Shown here in pieces: positions 1 to 5,313 of a stretch of DNA of 10,239 nucleotides. The notes beneath the pieces are model-generated. The model saw only the letters and a list, made by a program, of their open reading frames with translations. It did not search any database and was not told the DNA's origin. Source of the DNA: an uncultured Ruminococcus sp. (GTDB lineage Bacteria; Bacillota; Clostridia; Oscillospirales; Ruminococcaceae); assembly GCA_945876405.1 (NCBI GenBank), contig CAMCOJ010000051.1, positions 1-10,239 of the forward strand, read 5' to 3'. Made by a program: the position numbers and the translations under genes. Position 1 is the stretch's first letter; every line of letters starts with the position of its first letter.

Positions 1-31
1 AAAAATCCCGACAGAATCCTGCCGGGATTTT
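1..31 (-). terminator. Rho-independent terminator, duplicated copy
   Basis: On the minus strand an 11-bp stem (one G-U pair) encloses a GATT loop and is followed by a run of five T. It duplicates the cotJC terminator at 2036-2066 and here follows the cotJC fragment. The T-run reaches the window edge. Confidence 0.8.
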
Positions 32-34
32 CTT

Positions 35-472
35 TTACATTCGCGGTCTTCTTCCGCAGTTTCTGTTAAATGCCGGGTTGCAGGCGTAGAAGTTTTTCGC
101 ATTAAGATTATCCTGCACTATTCTCAGACCTTCACCGAATCTCTGGAAATGCACAATCTCACGCTGTCTTAAGAATCTTATCGCATCTTTTACATCTGGA
201 TCGTCCGCAAGACGCAGAATGTTGTCGTATGTGGACCTTGCCTTCTGTTCTGCCGCCATATTTTCCGTAAGGTCCGTTATCGGATCCCCCTTCGACTGAA
301 AATACGCCGCTGTAAACGGCACTCCGGCTGCAGACTGCGGATAAATGCCAAGCGTATGATCAACAAAATACTTGTCAAATCCTGATTTCTTTATCTCATC
401 AATGCTGAGATCCTTAGTCAGCTGGTAAAGCATAGCCGATATCATCTCTACATGGGCGAGTTCCTCGGTGCC
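35..472 (-). pseudogene. cotJC: 3' fragment of cotJC (spore coat Mn-catalase-like), truncated duplicate
   Basis: This stretch encodes residues 62-206 of the CotJC made at 2070-2690, with no substitution. It begins inside the helix that carries the EELAH metal-ligand motif. The first 61 residues, including ligand Glu35, are missing. The reading frame stays open across the junction to an ATG at 494-496, which would give a 153-residue product beginning MYHTDNDTG. The sequence before that ATG is not a Shine-Dalgarno site, and it sits just after the probable ATPase terminator, so translation is doubtful. A four-helix di-manganese fold lacking its first helix should not bind metal normally. It is best read as a remnant left by the event that placed the ATPase cassette here, or as an assembly artefact at the contig end. 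Confidence 0.85.
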
Positions 473-500
473 TGTATCGTTATCGGTATGGTACATCTGG

Positions 501-529
501 AAAAGCCCGTAAAACAGGCGTTTGCGGGT
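501..529 (-). terminator. Probable Rho-independent terminator of the ATPase gene
   Basis: Directly after the ATPase stop codon, the minus strand has CCCGCAAAC, a GCCT loop and GTTTTACGGG, a stem with one G-U pair and one bulged base, followed by CTTTT. The T-run is short, so strength is uncertain. It lies inside the unique segment, 28 bases before the repeat junction, so the cassette carries its own terminator. Confidence 0.5.
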
Positions 530-532
530 ATA

Positions 533-1876
533 TTATTCAATCGGTTCAAAGGTTTTCATAAACCGTTTCAGGAGGAATGTGCAGAAATACGGGAATGTGT
601 ATACCTGGTCGCTGTAGCCCACATTATTGAATGTAAGCTTAAAGCCGTACTGAATATCGCTGTATTTATCGCTCTCTATTAAGGTACGGAGGGATTTTGA
701 CCTGCCTGACCTTGATTTCACCTCAACAGGAATAAGGTAATCCTTACTCCTGATAAAGAAATCTTCCTCCAGAGTGGAATCATCACGCTTGTAATAGAAC
801 AGAGAATAGCCTGTTTTAACCAGTGCTTCAGCTACTACATTTTCGTACAAAGCACCCTTATAAACACCCAGATTTCGATTGGCTCGCAGGTCTTCTCCTG
901 CTTCCTCATCGAGCAGAGATACCAAAAGTCCTGTATCGGCAAAGTAAAGCTTGAATTTATCCAGGTCATAATTTCCGTTCAGAGGCAGCTCCGGGAAGTC
1001 AAGACAATAGCAGATGTTTGCAATACCAGCGTCCGACAGCCATTCTACACAGCCACGATAATCGTGAAATCTTGCTCCTGTTGCAACCTTTGAAACCTGA
1101 AACTTCTTATTTTCTTTGGCAAGCTGCGGTGCAATTCTATTGAAAACATTGACAATTCTGGTCTGATCAACACCTTCGGCATATTTGCGTATATCTTCCT
1201 TGTAATCTGCAATTAACTGCCTTTGAGTGTCAAGAGAGCCTTCAAATGTTCCTTTTTCAATATAATCACGAATTACCGCGGGCATACCGCCGAGTACGCA
1301 GTAATCAAGAAACATTGAGTGATATAAATCCATTTCAAGCTCATTGAATGGTGTAAAAGTTTTCATGTGGTCAAGCATATCATCTACAACTGAAGAATCG
1401 TATCCCTTTGCCCATAAAAACTCCTCAAAATCCATTGAGTACATAGTGTAATCTGTTTTGTAGCCAACGCTGTTGTGCTCTATTTTTTTGTAATTAACAC
1501 CGAGCATAGAGCCACTGCAAATTACATCAAAACGTCCGTCAATCTTAAAAAATTTCAATGCTGTTGCAATATCAGGAAACTCAGTAATTTCATCAAAGAA
1601 AATCAACGTCTTCTGAGGAATGAATTTCTTGCCTGGGTCTATTCGAGAAATATTCTTAATAATATCGGCTGCATCATAACCATCTACAGTAATTTTCTTG
1701 TATTTCTGGTCTTTGACAAAATTTATTTCAATAACGCTTTCGTAATTCTTATATGCAAAATGAAGAATAGATTCCGTCTTGCCTGTCTGTCTTGCTCCAC
1801 GCACGATTAAAGGCTTTTTATTGGGATCCGAAGCCCATTCCGAAAGATAATCGTCAATTTTTCTTTTCAGGTACAT
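533..1876 (-). CDS. AAA_14 / DUF4143 family ATP-binding protein
   Basis: A 447-residue P-loop ATPase of the AAA_14 plus DUF4143 family, common in clostridia and archaea and of unestablished function. Walker A is GARQTGKT at 27-34. Walker B is LIFFDE at 91-96, with catalytic-type Glu96. An SGS sensor-like turn is at 121-123. The C-terminal half matches DUF4143. It includes an EED...IPVEVKS arrangement around 370-388 that resembles the acidic-EVK core of PD-(D/E)XK folds, though nuclease activity is not shown. Length is normal for the family. The start is set by an AGAGGTG ribosome site (1884-1890) ahead of ATG 1874-1876. No signal peptide or membrane segment is visible, so it is probably cytosolic. 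It has its own promoter, upstream repeats and terminator, and lies between two copies of the cotJC 3' end. This suggests a transposable-like or recently inserted unit rather than a member of the cot operon. Confidence 0.92.
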   Translation of the reverse strand: MYLKRKIDDYLSEWASDPNKKPLIVRGARQTGKTESILHFAYKNYESVIEINFVKDQKYKKITVDGYDAADIIKNISRIDPGKKFIPQKTLIFFDEITEFPDIATALKFFKIDGRFDVICSGSMLGVNYKKIEHNSVGYKTDYTMYSMDFEEFLWAKGYDSSVVDDMLDHMKTFTPFNELEMDLYHSMFLDYCVLGGMPAVIRDYIEKGTFEGSLDTQRQLIADYKEDIRKYAEGVDQTRIVNVFNRIAPQLAKENKKFQVSKVATGARFHDYRGCVEWLSDAGIANICYCLDFPELPLNGNYDLDKFKLYFADTGLLVSLLDEEAGEDLRANRNLGVYKGALYENVVAEALVKTGYSLFYYKRDDSTLEEDFFIRSKDYLIPVEVKSRSGRSKSLRTLIESDKYSDIQYGFKLTFNNVGYSDQVYTFPYFCTFLLKRFMKTFEPIE

Positions 1877-1902
1877 AGCCTAACACCTCTTTTTTTAAGA
1901 CC

Positions 1903-1931
1903 ATTATACTCTTTTTATACCCGACAGTCAA
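1903..1931 (-). promoter_or_regulatory. SigA-type promoter of the ATPase gene
   Basis: The minus strand reads TTGACT (1926-1931), a 17-base spacer, then TATAAT (1903-1908): a one-mismatch -35, a consensus -10 and ideal spacing. It lies about 27 bases ahead of the ATPase start codon. The first of three 32-bp-spaced repeats begins ten bases upstream of the -35. Confidence 0.85.
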
Positions 1932-1940
1932 TATCTTATG

Positions 1941-2022
1941 CAAAAAATGAGCGAATTACAAGAGGAATACAACAAAAAATGAGGGAATTATCTGAGTTTT
2001 ACAACAAAAAACCAGCGAATCG
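1941..2022. repeat. Three iterons, 32-bp period, upstream of the ATPase promoter
   Basis: Plus-strand units begin at 1941, 1973 and 2005, exactly 32 bases apart. Units 1 and 2 share CAAAAAATGAGSGAATTA (17 of 18 bases identical), then GAG and TACAA at matching offsets. Unit 3 is weaker (CAAAAAACCAGCGAATCG). A spacing of 32 bp is close to three helical turns, so bound proteins would sit on one face of the DNA. The position just upstream of the -35 suggests operator sites, possibly for the ATPase itself. No regulator is identified. Confidence 0.75.
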
Positions 2023-2035
2023 AAAAATGGTATAT

Positions 2036-2066
2036 AAAAATCCCGACAGAATCCTGCCGGGATTTT
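2036..2066 (-). terminator. Rho-independent terminator of the cotJ operon
   Basis: Three bases after the cotJC stop, the minus strand forms AATCCCGGCAG / CTGTCGGGATT around a GATT loop (11 bp, one G-U pair) followed by TTTTT. It separates the cotJ operon from the ATPase cassette. Confidence 0.88.
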
Positions 2067-2507
2067 CTTTTACATTCGCGGTCTTCTTCCGCAGTTTCTG
2101 TTAAATGCCGGGTTGCAGGCGTAGAAGTTTTTCGCATTAAGATTATCCTGCACTATTCTCAGACCTTCACCGAATCTCTGGAAATGCACAATCTCACGCT
2201 GTCTTAAGAATCTTATCGCATCTTTTACATCTGGATCGTCCGCAAGACGCAGAATGTTGTCGTATGTGGACCTTGCCTTCTGTTCTGCCGCCATATTTTC
2301 CGTAAGGTCCGTTATCGGATCCCCCTTCGACTGAAAATACGCCGCTGTAAACGGCACTCCGGCTGCAGACTGCGGATAAATGCCAAGCGTATGATCAACA
2401 AAATACTTGTCAAATCCTGATTTCTTTATCTCATCAATGCTGAGATCCTTAGTCAGCTGGTAAAGCATAGCCGATATCATCTCTACATGGGCGAGTTCCT
2501 CGGTGCC
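2036..2507. repeat. 472-bp direct repeat, copy 2 (within intact cotJC)
   Basis: Identical to 1-472. This copy lies in the intact cotJC gene and its terminator, so it is probably the original reading context. Its left edge abuts the end of the third iteron unit, and its right edge falls in codon 61 of cotJC. Confidence 0.97.
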
Positions 2508-2690
2508 GATATCTGTCAGAAGTCCCGTCACCTCACTGTACGGCATGGAATATCTCTGGTTCAGATATCTCAGCGAGGCTGCAAGTTCTCCGTCAGGACC
2601 ACCGAGCTGGCTGATAATGACCTGCGCCATCCTTGCATCCGGTTTTTTTATATTAACGGGATACTGCAGTTTCTTTTCATATTTCCACAT
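2070..2690 (-). CDS. cotJC: Spore coat protein CotJC, manganese-catalase family
   Basis: A 206-residue inner spore-coat protein of the di-manganese catalase family. The chosen start is ATG 2688-2690 (MWKYEKKLQYPVNIKKP, the usual CotJC opening), 8 bases after AAGGAGGG at 2699-2706. An ATG 12 codons earlier lies inside cotJB and is rejected. All five ligands expected from Lactobacillus plantarum Mn catalase are present at fitting spacing: Glu35, Glu65 and His68 (EELAH), Glu136 and His169 (REIVH). Peroxide dismutation in the coat is plausible but not proven by sequence. After KNFY at 187-190 there is a short Asn/Arg/Cys-bearing tail. It is the last gene of cotJABC, two bases or fewer after cotJB, and is followed by a terminator. 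Its 3' 438 bases are duplicated at 35-472. Confidence 0.96.
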   Translation of the reverse strand: MWKYEKKLQYPVNIKKPDARMAQVIISQLGGPDGELAASLRYLNQRYSMPYSEVTGLLTDIGTEELAHVEMISAMLYQLTKDLSIDEIKKSGFDKYFVDHTLGIYPQSAAGVPFTAAYFQSKGDPITDLTENMAAEQKARSTYDNILRLADDPDVKDAIRFLRQREIVHFQRFGEGLRIVQDNLNAKNFYACNPAFNRNCGRRPRM

Positions 2691-2691
2691 A

Positions 2692-2946
2692 TCAGTTTCC
2701 CTCCTTCTGCCACGGCCATGGTTCATCTACCCATTTCCAGCCCTCATCAGTATTTGTCTGGTCGGCAGTAACCGGGCCGTATTTCTTATTGTATTCCTCA
2801 ACAGCCTTATCCCTGAGATCTTTGTATTTTCTGAAATATGCCAGTGCATTGCTGCAATGCGGATGAGTATCCAGATAGAGATTAAGCTCATACAGTGCGA
2901 AGTCATACTTCTTTATTGCTCTCATAAGCATATCCTTCTCGTTCAT
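2692..2946 (-). CDS. cotJB: Spore coat protein CotJB
   Basis: An 84-residue small protein with the CotJB pattern: an amphipathic helical N-terminal half (AIKKYDFALYELNLYLDTHP), then YFRKYKDLRDKAVEEYNKKYGP, and a Trp/Pro-rich end (GWKWVDEPWPWQ). In Bacillus subtilis CotJB is made with CotJA and CotJC and helps assemble the inner coat; its biochemical role is unclear. Its ATG overlaps the cotJA stop as ATGA (2943-2946), indicating translational coupling. A GAGGAGGG ribosome site lies six bases upstream. Its TGA stop is one base before the cotJC start, so the three proteins are probably made in fixed ratio. No signal peptide is seen, as expected for a coat protein assembled from the mother-cell cytosol. 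Confidence 0.95.
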   Translation of the reverse strand: MNEKDMLMRAIKKYDFALYELNLYLDTHPHCSNALAYFRKYKDLRDKAVEEYNKKYGPVTADQTNTDEGWKWVDEPWPWQKEGN

Positions 2947-3182
2947 GGCATTCCCTCCTCTGTATACTGCAGCGGAAAATCAAGCTCCGGATAAATAGTT
3001 CCTCTTTCAAGTCCCTCTTCCGGGTCATACATGGTATTCATAGTCTGAAACGGAACATATGCCATTCCCAGCGGTGTTTCCGCAGGAAATCTGTCTGTCG
3101 GACGCTGCGGCTTATTCTTCGGTTCAGTGGCCGGCATTCCCGCAGCATTCATTTGCATTATGTCAAAATAACCATAGTCCAT
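2943..3182 (-). CDS. cotJA: Spore coat associated protein CotJA
   Basis: A 79-residue protein, first gene of the cotJ operon. The family core is visible at about 37-77: ETPLGMAYVPFQ, then MYDPEEGLERGTIYPELDFPL. The LGMAYVP and GTI-PELD-P blocks are the CotJA signature. The N-terminal 35 residues are polar, Pro-rich and less conserved. The start ATG (3180-3182) has AAGGAGG at 3190-3196, seven bases away. In B. subtilis CotJA is needed with CotJC for coat incorporation. A SigE-like promoter lies 70-95 bases upstream. Its presence implies sporulation or a retained sporulation programme in this organism. Confidence 0.94.
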   Translation of the reverse strand: MDYGYFDIMQMNAAGMPATEPKNKPQRPTDRFPAETPLGMAYVPFQTMNTMYDPEEGLERGTIYPELDFPLQYTEEGMP

Positions 3183-3251
3183 TTTCCTTCCTCCTTATCA
3201 TATTCTGTGGAAATCATCTGCAGTTACTGCCAGGGTTCATTCCACACTAAT

Positions 3252-3278
3252 AAGATATGCCAGATTTCAGCAAAATGA
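3252..3278 (-). promoter_or_regulatory. Candidate SigE promoter of cotJABC
   Basis: The minus strand reads TCATTTT (3272-3278), a 12-base spacer, then CATATCTT (3252-3259). This resembles the SigE pattern of an ATATT-like -35 and a CATACAAT-like -10. B. subtilis cotJ is known to be SigE-dependent, which supports the call. No good SigA promoter is seen between 3183 and 3280. The mismatches in both boxes keep confidence moderate. Confidence 0.45.
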
Positions 3279-3280
3279 CA

Positions 3281-3318
3281 CAAAAAATGCTCCGGCCATC
3301 CCGAAAGATGCCGGAGCG
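3281..3318 (-). terminator. Rho-independent terminator of the zinc-ribbon gene
   Basis: On the minus strand GCTCCGGCATC pairs with GATGGCCGGAGC (one bulged G) and is followed by six T. It starts 14 bases after the zinc-ribbon stop codon and ends just before the candidate cotJ promoter, insulating the operon. Confidence 0.9.
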
Positions 3319-3331
3319 TGTAAGTACATAA

Positions 3332-3784
3332 TTAACAATTTGTCTGATCTTCTGCAGCTTTTTCCACTTCAACCACAACTTCTATGTCATCTGCTGAAAC
3401 GTCAACGAAACTTTCCTGTTTTGCTCCGCATGACTGACAGAACTGCTGATCCTTCTTCACTGCTGCACCGCACTTAGGACATGTTGTTTCAACCTCAAGT
3501 GCTGCAAGCTGCTGCTGAAGTTCAGCGATATGTGACATAGAATCATTGATCTTAGTAACTATCTCGCTGTATTCTTCACCCGGTTCATGACCGCTTACTT
3601 CAAAATACTTTTTACCAAGCTCTGTATATGCCTTGTTAATATTTGAGTTTTCAGAATTGATCTGACTCTTAAGCTTTGCCTTTTCTGCAAGAAGCTTTGA
3701 CTTGTCAGCTACATCTGAAGCTGACTTCTTTACCCTTTCACTAGCCTTTTCTGCAAATCCGCCTACTTTTTCTAAAAATCCCAT
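3332..3784 (-). CDS. Small coiled-coil zinc-ribbon protein, function unknown
   Basis: A 150-residue protein without a clear named homologue that I can recall. Residues about 1-97 are charged and helical, rich in Lys, Glu, Ala and Gln, and look like coiled coil. A classical zinc ribbon follows: Cys102-x2-Cys105 and Cys116-x2-Cys119 (CPKCGAA...FCQSCGAK). The tail is acidic (ADDIEVVVEVE) and ends in a Cys. No signal peptide or membrane helix is seen, so it is probably cytosolic. It may be an adaptor or scaffold that oligomerises through the helical part. The start ATG 3782-3784 has AGGAGG eight bases upstream. It has its own strong promoter and terminator and so is monocistronic. It is unlikely to be a coat protein, because its promoter is of vegetative type. 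A function cannot be assigned from sequence. Confidence 0.88.
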   Translation of the reverse strand: MGFLEKVGGFAEKASERVKKSASDVADKSKLLAEKAKLKSQINSENSNINKAYTELGKKYFEVSGHEPGEEYSEIVTKINDSMSHIAELQQQLAALEVETTCPKCGAAVKKDQQFCQSCGAKQESFVDVSADDIEVVVEVEKAAEDQTNC

Positions 3785-3803
3785 CGTTTCTTCCTCCTGT
3801 GAT

Positions 3804-3825
3804 ATTACTTAAATCATTACTTAAA
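3804..3825. repeat. Tandem 10-bp direct repeat in the 5' leader of the zinc-ribbon gene
   Basis: ATTACTTAAA occurs at 3804-3813 and again at 3816-3825, separated by TC, a 12-base period. It lies in the transcribed leader, between the promoter and the ribosome site. It may be a regulator site or simple AT-rich repetition. Confidence 0.55.
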
Positions 3826-3863
3826 CCAGCTTATGCAAGTGTAAATACAATTCATTATATATA

Positions 3864-3892
3864 ATTTTATCCCTTTTCCAGGGCATTGTCAA
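3864..3892 (-). promoter_or_regulatory. SigA-type promoter of the zinc-ribbon gene
   Basis: The minus strand has TTGACA (3887-3892), a 17-base spacer and TAAAAT (3864-3869). The spacer holds a short inverted repeat (CCCT, GGAAA, AGGG) that could be an operator. Expected transcription starts near 3857, leaving a leader of about 70 bases. Confidence 0.82.
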
Positions 3893-3928
3893 TATATTTT
3901 GAGTAATATCTGATAATATTTTTTGTCA

Positions 3929-5230
3929 TCAATCGATTACTTTAATTACACATCTTCTCTGTTCGGGTTTATTCTCTGAAAAACTCAGTGCATCAAGTGC
4001 TTTTTCCCCTGCCTGAACAATATTGCATTCGGTTGATGTATAAAGGGTAAAGAGCTTGTCTCCTGCCTTTACATAGTCTCCGTACTCTTTCTCAAGAATA
4101 ATGCCGGCACTGTAATCAACCGGACTTTCCTTTGTCTTTCGTCCGGCACCAAGTTCAAGTGAAACAAGTCCTATCTCCTCACTGTTCATTCCGCATATAT
4201 ATCCCTCTGTTTTACTGTACACAGAACATTCGTGAACAGCTTTTCCGAGCTTACTGTAATCATCAATAAATCCCGCATCGCCGCCCTGCTGAGTAACAGA
4301 GCGTCTGAATACATCAAGTGCTCTTCCTGAATCAACTGCTTCCTTAGCTGCTTCAATGCACTCTTCCTTTGAACCCTTACCAGCCATAACAAGCATATCT
4401 GCAGCAAGCTCCATACACAGTTCATAAAGCCTTCCTTTTGAATTTCCCTTCAGAACTTCGGCAGCCTCTATGACTTCAAGCGTATTGCCCACTGCTCTTC
4501 CAAGCGGAATATCCATATCAGTTATAACTGCCATACATTTTTTACCGGCATTTTTTCCAGTGCGAACCATAAGTGAAGCAAGTCTCTCTGAGTCCTCAAC
4601 ACTCTTCATAAATGCCCCGCTTCCGGTCTTTACATCAAGGAGGATACAGTCCGCCCCCATCGCAAGTTTCTTGCTCATAATGCTTGAGGCAATCAGAGGA
4701 ATGCTGTCAACCGTAGCTGTTGCATCTCTCAGTGCATAGAGTTTCTTGTCAGCAGGAACAAGATTTCCGCTCTGTGAAACTATAGAAAAGCCAGTATTGT
4801 TAACATATCCGATAAATTCATCAAAACCTGCTCCGGTGCGAAATCCCGGTATACTCTCAAGCTTGTCTATTGTACCTCCTGTATGCCCAAGTCCCTTTCC
4901 CGACATCTTAGGAACACTGACTCCGCATGCCGCAGCAACCGGACCGATTATAAGGCTTGTCTTATCACCTACACCACCTGTGCTGTGTTTGTCAACAGTA
5001 ACATTCTTTACAGAAGAAAGGTCAACCGTATCACCGGAATCTTTCATCGCCATGGTAAGGCAAAGAGTTTCCTCGTCAGAAAGCGAATTAAGGTTTACCG
5101 CCATAAGCCATGCTGAAACCTGATAATCAGGTATACTTCCCTCGACATAGCCTGAAACGAGCCAGCATATCTCATCGGAACTGAGTTTCTGTCCGTGCTT
5201 GGTTTTTGTTATTATTTCGTACATATTCAT
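3929..5230 (-). CDS. pdp: Pyrimidine-nucleoside phosphorylase
   Basis: A 433-residue enzyme, the usual length for Gram-positive Pdp. It splits uridine, deoxyuridine or thymidine with phosphate into the base and (deoxy)ribose 1-phosphate, in cytosolic nucleoside salvage. The phosphate-binding segment KHSTGGVGDKTS is at 81-92 (Lys81, Ser83). The family signature SGKGLGHTGGTIDKLESIPG is at 110-129, with Lys112 where Arg is usual. Arg168, Ser183 and Lys187 correspond by spacing to the pyrimidine-binding residues Arg171, Ser186 and Lys190 of E. coli thymidine phosphorylase. The start ATG 5228-5230 follows an AGGGGG ribosome site. Only 28 bases separate it from the upstream terminator, so no complete promoter fits. 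Expression may depend on read-through or on an internal promoter. No other deo or cdd gene is adjacent. Confidence 0.96.
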   Translation of the reverse strand: MNMYEIITKTKHGQKLSSDEICWLVSGYVEGSIPDYQVSAWLMAVNLNSLSDEETLCLTMAMKDSGDTVDLSSVKNVTVDKHSTGGVGDKTSLIIGPVAAACGVSVPKMSGKGLGHTGGTIDKLESIPGFRTGAGFDEFIGYVNNTGFSIVSQSGNLVPADKKLYALRDATATVDSIPLIASSIMSKKLAMGADCILLDVKTGSGAFMKSVEDSERLASLMVRTGKNAGKKCMAVITDMDIPLGRAVGNTLEVIEAAEVLKGNSKGRLYELCMELAADMLVMAGKGSKEECIEAAKEAVDSGRALDVFRRSVTQQGGDAGFIDDYSKLGKAVHECSVYSKTEGYICGMNSEEIGLVSLELGAGRKTKESPVDYSAGIILEKEYGDYVKAGDKLFTLYTSTECNIVQAGEKALDALSFSENKPEQRRCVIKVID

Positions 5231-5258
5231 AATTTAGTCCCCCTTTTTTCTCTGATAT

Positions 5259-5304
5259 AAAAACAGACTTTTCCGAAGCTGCCTTCACAGTCCGGAAAAG
5301 TCTG
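5259..5304 (-). terminator. Strong Rho-independent terminator after the SpoIID-like gene
   Basis: A perfect 12-bp inverted repeat, CAGACTTTTCCG and CGGAAAAGTCTG, with a 17-base loop, followed on the minus strand by TTTTT. It begins ten bases after the SpoIID-like stop and ends 28 bases before the pdp start. It could act as an attenuator controlling entry into pdp. Confidence 0.88.
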
Positions 5305-5313
5305 GTCTTAACT

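Larger units (their letters stand above)
1..472. repeat. 472-bp direct repeat, copy 1 (cotJC 3' part plus terminator)
   Basis: Reading base by base, positions 1-472 are identical to 2036-2507 (offset 2035) with no mismatch seen. The match ends at 472/2507, where the next base differs (t versus g). At the left it runs into the window edge, so its true left limit is unknown. It carries the last 145 codons of cotJC and the cotJC terminator. Together with copy 2 it brackets the ATPase cassette at 473-2035. Perfect identity implies a recent event or an assembly artefact. Confidence 0.97.

Noticed and set aside
1948..2020. Plus-strand coding repeats (the units read as MSELQEEYNKK and MRELSEFYNKK)
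   Set aside because: A period of 32 is not a multiple of three, a stop separates the units, and there is no ribosome site. The similarity follows from the DNA repeat.
473..2035. Terminal inverted repeats marking the ATPase segment as a transposon
   Set aside because: Comparison of the two segment ends showed only a few scattered shared bases, no target duplication and no transposase. The long cotJC repeats are the only boundary signal.
1941..2036. 32-bp repeats as a small CRISPR array
   Set aside because: Only three units, a core of about 18 bases with one poorly matching unit, about 14 bases between cores, and no cas gene in the window. A promoter-proximal iteron explanation fits better.
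2070..2726. Longer cotJC starting at the ATG at 2724-2726
   Set aside because: It would lie inside cotJB and add residues not typical of CotJC, while ATG 2688-2690 has a strong ribosome site and gives the usual N-terminus and Glu35 numbering.
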